This document shows, piece after piece, positions 57,565-64,000 of a stretch of 64,000 bases of DNA (position 1 is its first letter; each line of letters opens with the position of its first letter). The translations under genes were made by a program, and so were the position numbers. The notes under the pieces were generated by a model. The model made no database searches and had not been told where the DNA came from. It saw nothing but the letters and a program-made list of their open reading frames with translations. The stretch is from IMG/VR virus record IMGVR_UViG_3300046513_000221, positions 188,001 through 252,000 of that record. One strand, 5' to 3'. The DNA is from a virus.

Positions 57565-60408
57565 TTACTGACAGGCTTCGCATTCCTCGAAGCCGGGGTC
57601 GCCCGGACGCATGTAGCATGCGGCACCGGCGTCAGCCTCACCTGCACCCGGAACAGCGACAGGAGCCGCTGCGACAGGTACATTGGACTGTACCGCGTTC
57701 AGTTCACCGCCCCGGCCAGTCGATTTCTCGGCGGAGGTAGCGGAGGTGGTACGCAGGTAGTAGGTGGTCTTCAGACCGCGCTGCCATGCCAGCTTGTAGG
57801 TGGCATCCAGCTTCTTGCCGGAAGCACCGGCCATGTAGATGTTGAGGCTCTGCGCCTGATCGATCCACTTCTGACGGCGAGCTGCCGCCTCGATCAACCA
57901 TTCCGGAGCGATCTCGAACGCCGTTGCATAGACGTCCTTGATGCTCTGTGGGATGCGGCTGATCTTCTGGATCGAACCGTCGTAGAACTTGATGTCCGAG
58001 ATCATGACCTCGTCCCACAGGCCCAATTCTTTCAGGTCGGCAACCAGATAGCGGTTGATGATCGTGAACTCGCCGGACAGGTTCGACTTGACGAACAGGT
58101 TCTGGAAGGTCGGCTCGATGCACGCCGATACGTCGATGATGTTACTGATCGTCGCGGTCGGAGCGATAGCGAGGCAGTTCGAGTTGCGCATGCCGTGGTA
58201 CTTGATGCGCTGACGCAGCTCGTCCCACACCGATTCGCCGTAGAAGCTGTCGGTGTTGATGGTCAGGTACTCGGCACCGCGCTCTTCGGCCAGCAGACGC
58301 TGGGAGTCCTGCGGCAGAATGCCCTTGGACCACAGCGAGCCTTCGAACGTGAAGTAGCGACCGCGCTCGATAGCCATGTCGCACGACGACGAGTAGGCGT
58401 GGTACGCGATCATTTCAGTCGATTTGTCCGCGAACAGGACGGCATCTTCCGAAGCGTACGGGACGTGCATCATCTGCAAGCAGTCCTGGAAACCCATCAT
58501 GCCCAGACCGACAGGGCGGTGGCGCATGTTGGAGTTCTTTGCCTTCTCGACCGAGTAGAAGTTCAGGTCGATGACGTTGTCCAGAATGCGCATTGCAGTC
58601 TTGACGGTCTTCGCCAGTTTCGACTCGTCGATGTCGTACACCGGTGCGCCGGTGATGGCATCGTTGCCGATCTTGATCATGTGAGCGACCAGATTGACGG
58701 AGCCAATGTTGCATACGGCGATCTCGTCGGCGCTGGTGTTCAGGGTGATCTCGGTACACAGGTTCGAGCTGTGAACGACGCCCATGTGCTGCTGCGGCGA
58801 ACGGATGTTGCACGGATCCTTGAAGGTGATCCATGGGTGGCCGGTCTCGAACAGCATCGACAGCATCTTGCGCCACAGATCGACGGCCTTGACGGTCTTG
58901 AACAGCTTGATCTCGCCGGTCTGCGTCTTGCGCTCGGCGTTGGTGTAGGCGGTCTCGAATGCGCGACCGAACAGATCGTGCAGGTCGGTGACGTCGGAAG
59001 GCGAGAACAGGGTCCATTCACCCTTCTCCATGACACGCTTCATGAACAGATCGGGGATCCAGTTCGCGGTGTTCATGTCGTGAGTACGACGGCGCTCATC
59101 GCCGGTGTTCTTACGCAGGTCGAGGAATTCCTCGATGTCGAGGTGCCACGTTTCCAGATAGGCGCAGACAGCGCCCTTGCGCTTGCCGCCTTGGTTCACG
59201 GCGACGGCGGTGTCGTTCACCACCTTCAGGAACGGTACGACGCCTTGCGACTTGCCGTTCGTTCCCTTGATGCGAGCGCCCAGCGAACGAACTGGAGTCC
59301 AGTCGTTGCCCAGACCGCCAGCCCACTTCTGCAAGCGAGCGTTGTCGTGGATACCGTCGTAGATGCCGTCCAGATCATCGCTGATCGTGGTCAGGAAGCA
59401 CGATGCCAGCTGCGGACGCGTAGTACCGGAGTTGAACAGCGTTGGGGTGGAATTCATGTACTCGAACTGCGACAGCAGGTCGTAGAACTCGATGGCGCGA
59501 GCTTCGCGGTCGGACTCGTTCAGGGCCAGACCCATAGCCACGCGCATCCAGAAGATCTGCGAGGACTCGTAACGAACTTCTTCCTGATGCAGGAAGTAGC
59601 GGTCGTACAGGGTTTGCAGACCGATGAAGCTGAACTGCGCATCGCGTTCCCACTTCAGGGCCGCTTGCAGACGGTCCAGATCGTAGGTTGCCATTGCCGG
59701 TTGCAGCATTTCCAGCTTGACGCCCAGCTCGATCGATGCGCGCAGCACCTGATCGCGTTCCGGTTTGTTCAGGTGGAAGAAGACTTCCTTGTGGATGTCA
59801 TCGGCCAGCAGACGTGCAGTCACTTGATTGTACTGCGGCTCGGTCTCGATGAAGCCACGAGCGGCCATCAGGACAGCCTTGTCGATCTCGGCTTCGGTGA
59901 CGCCGTTGTACAGCTGCTGGTACATCACATCGAAGATGGCGTCCGGGTTAACGTTGTCCAGACCCTTGCAAGCGTCCTTGATGCGGATGCGCAGGTAAGC
60001 GGTCGATACGATACCCTCGGTACCGTCGGTGTTGATCATGCGCATCTTGATTGCGCCGCCGTTGTCGTGGCCCACTTCGCGCTCGGCGCGGTGGCGGTTG
60101 CGGTAGATGACGTAGTCACGTGCCACATCGTGCAATGCGGAGCGCATCATGTACAGTTCGACGGTGTCCTGCACGGTCTCGATGTTGACGGCGGTCAGGC
60201 CGGAGCGTTCGCAGGAGGCTTCCAGATGTTTGACGATGTCGATGGTCAGGGTAGCTGCCAGTTCGCGCTCGCCTTGCGACAGGACGCCAGCGCTGTTGCG
60301 CAGTTGACCATCGGCATCCTTCAGCATTGCTTGCAGGATTGCGTTGGTGATCTTTTCCGCTGCGAAAGGCACTACGTTACCATCGCGTTTGATAATCTTA
60401 TCCAGCAT
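57565..60408 (-). CDS. nrdA: Ribonucleoside-diphosphate reductase, alpha subunit (class Ia)
   Basis: 947 residues, longer than E. coli NrdA (761). The N-terminal 100 residues form an ATP-cone (IKRDGNVVPFAAEKITNAIL); a second cone-like and N-terminal domain follows. Active-site elements: SCFLTTISDD (about residue 336; first redox Cys), SSNLCTEITL (about 549; thiyl Cys and Glu of the N-x-C-x-E motif), and MRNSNCLAIAPTATISNIID. The C-terminal CEACQ carries the shuttle Cys pair. Reduces ribonucleotides to deoxyribonucleotides with NrdB. The long form with two cones resembles that of Pseudomonas-type bacteria rather than T4 (754), hinting at acquisition from a bacterial host. Confidence 0.96.
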   Translation of the reverse strand: MLDKIIKRDGNVVPFAAEKITNAILQAMLKDADGQLRNSAGVLSQGERELAATLTIDIVKHLEASCERSGLTAVNIETVQDTVELYMMRSALHDVARDYVIYRNRHRAEREVGHDNGGAIKMRMINTDGTEGIVSTAYLRIRIKDACKGLDNVNPDAIFDVMYQQLYNGVTEAEIDKAVLMAARGFIETEPQYNQVTARLLADDIHKEVFFHLNKPERDQVLRASIELGVKLEMLQPAMATYDLDRLQAALKWERDAQFSFIGLQTLYDRYFLHQEEVRYESSQIFWMRVAMGLALNESDREARAIEFYDLLSQFEYMNSTPTLFNSGTTRPQLASCFLTTISDDLDGIYDGIHDNARLQKWAGGLGNDWTPVRSLGARIKGTNGKSQGVVPFLKVVNDTAVAVNQGGKRKGAVCAYLETWHLDIEEFLDLRKNTGDERRRTHDMNTANWIPDLFMKRVMEKGEWTLFSPSDVTDLHDLFGRAFETAYTNAERKTQTGEIKLFKTVKAVDLWRKMLSMLFETGHPWITFKDPCNIRSPQQHMGVVHSSNLCTEITLNTSADEIAVCNIGSVNLVAHMIKIGNDAITGAPVYDIDESKLAKTVKTAMRILDNVIDLNFYSVEKAKNSNMRHRPVGLGMMGFQDCLQMMHVPYASEDAVLFADKSTEMIAYHAYSSSCDMAIERGRYFTFEGSLWSKGILPQDSQRLLAEERGAEYLTINTDSFYGESVWDELRQRIKYHGMRNSNCLAIAPTATISNIIDVSACIEPTFQNLFVKSNLSGEFTIINRYLVADLKELGLWDEVMISDIKFYDGSIQKISRIPQSIKDVYATAFEIAPEWLIEAAARRQKWIDQAQSLNIYMAGASGKKLDATYKLAWQRGLKTTYYLRTTSATSAEKSTGRGGELNAVQSNVPVAAAPVAVPGAGEADAGAACYMRPGDPGFEECEACQ

Positions 60409-60432
60409 GTCTTATTCCTTCAGAATTGGAAG

Positions 60433-60455
60433 AGGAGAGCCGACAACCGGCCCTC
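60433..60455 (-). other. Hairpin between nrdB and nrdA
   Basis: GGAGAGCC / GGCCCTCC with a 7-base loop (imperfect). Intergenic element in the nrdB-nrdA unit. Confidence 0.4.
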
Positions 60456-60495
60456 CATTACTACGGGTACTATCTTGTTACGGTGATACGGGATA

Positions 60496-61536
60496 TCAGT
60501 CGTCCCAGTCGTCCAGCTTACCGCCGACCTGATAGTCAACGACGCGGGTCTCGAAGAAGTTCTTCTCCTTCTTCAGGTCGATCATCTCCGACATCCACGG
60601 GAACGGGTTCTCCTCGCCGGGGAACATCGGGTCCAGACCGATCTGCAGCAGACGGCGATTGGCGATGAAGCGCAGATAGCCTTTGAACATGCTAGCGTTC
60701 AGGCCCAGCACGCCGTTCGGCATGGTGTCCTCGGCGTACGCGTACTCCAGATCGACCGCCTTGGTAAACAGGGTGCGGATCTCGGCGACGAACTCGGCGG
60801 TCCACAGGTGCGGATTCTCCATCTTGATCGTGTTGATCAGGTCGATGCCGAAGTTGCAGTGCATGGACTCGTCGCGGAGGATGTACTGGTACTGCTCGGC
60901 AGCGCCAGTCATCTTGTTCTGGCGACCCATCGACAGGATCTGCGCGAAGCCGACGTAGAAGAACAGGCCTTCCATGATGCATGCGAAGACGATCAGCGAC
61001 TTCAGCAGCTTCTGGTCGTTCTCCATTGTACCGGTCTTGAAGGCCGGGTCAGTCAGGGTGTCGATGAACGGGATCAGGAACTGGTCCTTGTCGCGGATCG
61101 ACTTGACTTCGTTGTAGGCGTTGAACAGCTCGCCTTCGTCCATGCCGAGCGACTCGACGATGTACTGGTAGGCGTGGGTGTGAATTGCTTCCTCGAACGC
61201 TTGGCGCAGGAGGTATTGGCGACATTCAGGGGCCGTGATGTGACGGTAGGTACCGAGCACGATGTTGTTTGCTGCCAGCGAGTCGGCGGTGACGAAGAAG
61301 CCGAGGTTGCGCTTGATGATACGGCGCTCGTCGTCGGACAGGCCGTCCTTGCTCTTCCACAGCTCGATGTCGCGCTGCATGCTGATCTCTTGCGGCATCC
61401 AGTGGTTCGCGCAGCCGTTCAGGTACTTATCCCATGCCCACTTGTACTTGAAAGGTACCAGTTGGTTGACATCGGTCTGACCATTGATGATGCGCTTGTC
61501 AGCGGCGTTCACTCGCCCCAAGTTGCTAGTTTCCAT
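60496..61536 (-). CDS. nrdB: Ribonucleoside-diphosphate reductase, beta subunit
   Basis: 346 residues. Di-iron ligands: Asp in [11 protein letters not shown], Glu and His in [14 protein letters not shown], Glu in MEGLFF, and Glu/His in [13 protein letters not shown]. The Tyr in HTHAY is at the place of the radical tyrosine (Tyr122 of E. coli). C-terminus ends KLDDWDD. NrdB generates the tyrosyl radical for the alpha subunit. It is upstream of nrdA, separated by a hairpin, in the reverse order to most bacteria. Confidence 0.95.
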   Translation of the reverse strand: METSNLGRVNAADKRIINGQTDVNQLVPFKYKWAWDKYLNGCANHWMPQEISMQRDIELWKSKDGLSDDERRIIKRNLGFFVTADSLAANNIVLGTYRHITAPECRQYLLRQAFEEAIHTHAYQYIVESLGMDEGELFNAYNEVKSIRDKDQFLIPFIDTLTDPAFKTGTMENDQKLLKSLIVFACIMEGLFFYVGFAQILSMGRQNKMTGAAEQYQYILRDESMHCNFGIDLINTIKMENPHLWTAEFVAEIRTLFTKAVDLEYAYAEDTMPNGVLGLNASMFKGYLRFIANRRLLQIGLDPMFPGEENPFPWMSEMIDLKKEKNFFETRVVDYQVGGKLDDWDD

Positions 61537-61590
61537 ATTGCTTCCTACGGATGGAGGGACAACAAACTCCCTCCTGTTGATAAAAGAAAT

Positions 61591-61631
61591 AGACCCATAC
61601 GGCCTAGGGTATTGCTAGGCGGCATGGGTCT
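61591..61631 (-). terminator. Strong hairpin in the nrdB leader
   Basis: AGACCCAT / ATGGGTCT outer stem and GGCCTAG / CTAGGC inner stem. On the minus strand it is followed by ATTTCTTTTATC, as in a terminator, so nrdB would lie beyond it. Confidence 0.6.
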
Positions 61632-61662
61632 GTGTGGGTTCCCGGATGAAGATCCAGGAGAT

Positions 61663-61734
61663 TTATCTTGTGTCTAAATAGTAGTTTGGATCGTCCATCC
61701 CACTGCCAGACACCGAATGCTTGAAATTCATCAT
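61663..61734 (-). CDS. Possible 23-residue microprotein
   Basis: ATG ATG at 61734 to TAA at 61663: MMNFKHSVSGSGMDDPNYYL plus three residues. Protein-like but without a clear ribosome binding site, and the upstream sequence in the same frame also reads smoothly to 61781. Low confidence. Confidence 0.3.
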   Translation of the reverse strand: MMNFKHSVSGSGMDDPNYYLDTR

Positions 61735-61802
61735 CGCTGGTAAAGGACTTTCTCCTTCCAGCGTATTCTTTGTATGTCTGGAACTGTCTCTCCGTTAGTA
61801 AT

Positions 61803-61874
61803 TTTACTATATATTATATAATAAAATTTAATTACAACCTTAGTGTAATTTATTGTACACTGCTATAATATATG
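61803..61874. promoter_or_regulatory. AT-rich promoter-like region
   Basis: Contains TATATATTATATAATAAAA (about 61808-61826) and GCTATAATATATG (61862-61874). The second matches the motif before the RNA polymerase gene at 51658. The likely direction is towards nrdB (minus), but the second copy reads better on the plus strand. Confidence 0.4.
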
Positions 61875-61898
61875 AATGATGAATTTGTTAAATAAAAA

Positions 61899-61938
61899 AC
61901 CTCGGTAGTGGATTATTCTCCACTACCGAGTTTATTTT
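61899..61938. terminator. Bidirectional terminator
   Basis: A-tract, 12-bp stem CTCGGTAGTGGA / TCCACTACCGAG, then TTTATTTTTC. Ends the minus gene at 61941. Confidence 0.85.
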
Positions 61939-61940
61939 TC

Positions 61941-62486
61941 TTACGCTACTGCCTTCAACTGGTCGAAGCAGCTCATGTGATACAGCTTTGCGACCACCTG
62001 CTTCTCGCTAAGTGTCGGATCGGACACCATGATCGCGTTCAGCTTCAGGAGGGTCTCGACACGTTGCTTACCAGCCTCGTTGTCGCAGCAGGAGATCACG
62101 GTCTTGAGTCGTTCCTCGCAGATGGAGTTGATGCTGCGGCCATCGTCCATCTGACAGGAAAGGATGTCTTGATTGCGCCAGAAATCTCCGGTGCAGTTGA
62201 GGTAGTCGTTCTCGCGATCGCTCAGACGGATCATCTGCGATGCGAGTACATTCTTGCGAATCTTGGAGCCGAAGCGCTTGAACGAGAACACATGGGCGCT
62301 CAGTCCAACGGTCATCGGGCGGAGCTGTTCAGGCCAGCGTTCCTTCGGCAGGACGGCACGGGTGGCCTCTGCCACGGCGGTGGACAGGTTGAAGGGCTGA
62401 CCGTGCGCCATCTTTGCACGAATCTTGGTGAGAGTGGTCGCGACGAGCTTCGAGTATTCCTCGTCGGTATAGTTGGTCTTATCCAT
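61941..62486 (-). CDS. Hypothetical protein
   Basis: 181 residues. Helical (EEYSKLVATTLTKIRAKMAH; ENDYLNCTGDFWRNQDILSC) with six Cys. No recognised motif, and the Cys are not in clear pairs. Ends in a terminator. Confidence 0.6.
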   Translation of the reverse strand: MDKTNYTDEEYSKLVATTLTKIRAKMAHGQPFNLSTAVAEATRAVLPKERWPEQLRPMTVGLSAHVFSFKRFGSKIRKNVLASQMIRLSDRENDYLNCTGDFWRNQDILSCQMDDGRSINSICEERLKTVISCCDNEAGKQRVETLLKLNAIMVSDPTLSEKQVVAKLYHMSCFDQLKAVA

Positions 62487-62518
62487 TGGTTTTTACATGG
62501 TTTCTGGGTTGAAGAATA

Positions 62519-62542
62519 GGGGATGCCGGTGAGGGCATCCCC
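62519..62542 (-). other. Intercistronic hairpin
   Basis: GGGGATGCC / GGCATCCCC with a 6-base loop, between co-directional minus genes; the minus strand continues with TATTCTTC. Confidence 0.5.
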
Positions 62543-62550
62543 ATACTCGA

Positions 62551-63570
62551 TTAGCGCATCGACAGACGCTTCTGACGGCGAGCGTCGAAGCACTCGCGGA
62601 TCAGCTCTTCCTTACCCTTTGTCATGAAGCCGAGTACGCTCAGGGTCTCCATCAAGGAGTACTGGGCGATTGCCTCGGACATCAGCATCTCCGGACGGTA
62701 CTCGATGCTCTCGCTCATGACGCTGATGGTCTTGGCGACCTCACGCAGAACGGAACTACCGGTTGCCTGACGGTACAGTTCGCGGTTGGCATGCTTGCTG
62801 AACTTGTTGGCCGTCGCATCTTCCGCCAGATAGGTCTGCAGGTCGATGATATCGGTCTCTTCTTTCAACACGCCGAGCACGATGCCTTCCACCTTGTCGG
62901 CGCAGGTATCGACGAAGGCCTTGTAGGCGGCTTCACTGATGTTACCCTGCTCCTTGTCCTGACCCTTGGCGATGTCGCCGAAGGACAGAAGATTGTCCAG
63001 ATAGTTCTGGGTGTTGTAGGTCGCTTGGTCGGGGTTGTCCGACATCTTCACGTTGGTGCCGATGACGGTCGGAGCACCGAACGGGTTGCAGCTGGAGGCC
63101 AGACCGATAGCCATCTGCGATGCCGAGACGGTCTCGGTCTCGCCGAGGTTCAGCACCGAGCTACGTGCATACAGGTCGCCGACCTTCATCGAGATCGCAG
63201 GATCCTTGGTCAGGTAGCTGGAAGCAGCGGCCTTCATGTTGGCGAATGCTGCACCACCGGACATGACGTCGGCCTTGTTGTCCACCGGCATTGCGCGGTA
63301 GGCGATCTGGGCGACCATCTCGGTCAGCGATTCCAGGAACGCGTTCTTGCGAGCAACGTTGGCCTCGCGGCGCTGTACGGCCTTGCTCTTGATAGTGGTG
63401 AAGGTGGACTCGCGCAGACCGTTCTGGTAACCGGACTCACGCTCACGTTCGCCCTGAATCAGAGCGTTGCGTCCCTCGTGCAGCGACTGAGCGGCCTTGG
63501 CCTTCAGTGCGGTCTGACGTGCATTGAAAAACGGTTTTACGACGCCGCCAGTCGGATTCTTGATGCTCAT
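62551..63570 (-). CDS. Unknown phage protein, possibly structural
   Basis: 339 residues. Ala-rich, helical N-terminus (VKPFFNARQTALKAKAAQSL). Middle with GLASSCNPFGAPTVIGTNVK and QNYLDNLLSFGDIAKGQDKE; C-terminal basic helix. No catalytic motif. It is next to a baseplate-wedge-like gene, hence a structural guess. Confidence 0.55.
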   Translation of the reverse strand: MSIKNPTGGVVKPFFNARQTALKAKAAQSLHEGRNALIQGERERESGYQNGLRESTFTTIKSKAVQRREANVARKNAFLESLTEMVAQIAYRAMPVDNKADVMSGGAAFANMKAAASSYLTKDPAISMKVGDLYARSSVLNLGETETVSASQMAIGLASSCNPFGAPTVIGTNVKMSDNPDQATYNTQNYLDNLLSFGDIAKGQDKEQGNISEAAYKAFVDTCADKVEGIVLGVLKEETDIIDLQTYLAEDATANKFSKHANRELYRQATGSSVLREVAKTISVMSESIEYRPEMLMSEAIAQYSLMETLSVLGFMTKGKEELIRECFDARRQKRLSMR

Positions 63571-63623
63571 AATGCTTCCTTATCGTTTTAAAGGAGTTGG
63601 AAAGGAGTAATGCTAATCAGGTG

Positions 63624-64000
63624 TTACAGGTATTCCAGCGTGATGTCATACCGGAAATCGTTACCCTGATCGTCCGAGCCGCTGATCTTCTTGACCGTGA
63701 GGAACTCCGGTACATAGCTGATCTGGTTGAAGCTCGTGTTTGCGTTCGCCTCGACGTTCTGGATGTTGGCGTTGTTGACCGAGTACAGCTGGATGTACGC
63801 AATGATCGGGAAAGCCTTCTCCAGAGATGTGATCAAGTTCGAGGTCGAGAAGCGTTTATCGAGGGTACTGTTACAGTTCTCGATGAACGACACGATCGCT
63901 TTCTTGATGTCGCCCTCCAGCGAGGCAGACTGAACGCCGCGCAACTTGATCTGGAACTTCAGACGGAGATCTACGATATCCGACGAGAAATTCTTGCTGA
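63624..64000 (-). CDS. Baseplate wedge-like protein, C-terminal part (truncated by window edge)
   Basis: 125 codons are visible; the frame continues beyond base 64000. It has the pattern of the C-terminal domain of gp6/baseplate J-type wedge proteins: SSDIVDLRLKFQIKLRGV, then a helix KAIVSFIENCNSTLDKRFST, NLITSLEKAFPIIAYIQLYS and a beta end NDFRYDITLEYL. The start lies outside the window. Confidence 0.5.
   Translation of the reverse strand, partial: SKNFSSDIVDLRLKFQIKLRGVQSASLEGDIKKAIVSFIENCNSTLDKRFSTSNLITSLEKAFPIIAYIQLYSVNNANIQNVEANANTSFNQISYVPEFLTVKKISGSDDQGNDFRYDITLEYL

Larger units (their letters stand above)
61537..61940. other. Gene-poor 400-base leader region upstream of nrdB
   Basis: Holds hairpin GGAGGGA / TCCCTCC (61553-61574) in the nrdB leader, a strong hairpin (61591-61631), a possible 23-residue microprotein (61663-61734), and AT-rich motifs (61803-61825 and 61862-61874), then the terminator at 61899-61938. 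Two other reading frames across 61620-61800 are also open without a start codon, so the coding content is unclear. Confidence 0.5.

Noticed and set aside
57424-60486. A 1020-codon open frame on the plus strand
   Set aside because: It is opposite nrdA, whose protein is certain; the antisense frame is Val/Asp/Arg/Gln-rich, as expected from GC-rich complementary codons.

Overview
The window looks like a slice of a large (jumbo-class) contractile-tailed phage infecting a Gram-negative bacterium. Evidence for a phage: a T4 gp5-like spike, a PAAR tip, a gp25-like wedge protein, tail fibre genes with fibre chaperones, densely packed and often overlapping genes, and many uncharacterised proteins. Evidence for a Gram-negative host: an apparent inner-membrane/lipoprotein spanin pair at 43.96-44.8 kb. 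Evidence for a jumbo phage: fragments of a split multisubunit RNA polymerase, a GroEL-type chaperonin, class Ia ribonucleotide reductase, a RecA/UvsX-like recombinase, a DnaG-type primase, RNase H and a Dda-like helicase. No terminase, portal, capsid or DNA polymerase gene was recognised, so this is only part of the genome. The host cannot be named from the sequence.

Layout. 0-5.5 kb (+): the end of a 2OG-Fe(II) hydroxylase, two paralogous proteins of unknown function, and a tail fibre module (assembly chaperones, a fibre, a small fibre-like protein, a possible papain-like hydrolase). 5.5-14.3 kb: Dda-like helicase (-), spike (+), a pair of paralogous unknown proteins, and an accessory stretch with an MBD4-like DNA glycosylase (-), an Acb2-like cyclic-nucleotide sponge (+) and a tRNA-like sequence. 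14.4-24.0 kb (+): RNA polymerase beta' N-terminal half, a train of small and membrane proteins, and three large probable structural proteins. 24-26 kb: small genes including PAAR. 25.9-43.9 kb (-): a long block with RNA polymerase beta C-terminal part, recombinase, DHH phosphoesterase, RNase H, primase, chaperonin, baseplate assembly proteins and a PD-(D/E)XK nuclease. 44-48 kb (+): spanins and probable baseplate/tail proteins. 48-51.6 kb (-): small regulators and unknowns. 51.7-53.7 kb (+): RNA polymerase beta' C-terminal half and a partner. 53.8-64 kb (-): a second, shorter beta-C-like protein, an ADP-ribosyltransferase-like protein, nrdA and nrdB, and a baseplate-wedge-like fragment at the edge.

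Together the genes point to a phage that carries its own transcription apparatus, nucleotide supply, recombination-replication proteins and protein folding, plus counter-defence functions. Transcription units end in strong hairpins, many of them bidirectional between convergent genes. Several unit starts carry an AT-only motif (TATAATATAT). A different 20-base motif (ATTTCGYGTTATAATKCAAA) precedes two units. Both are candidates for phage-specific promoters. Two places look like -1 ribosomal frameshifts or single-base sequence errors (about 27.49 kb and 40.35 kb).

All functional calls are from reading motifs by eye; no database search was possible.
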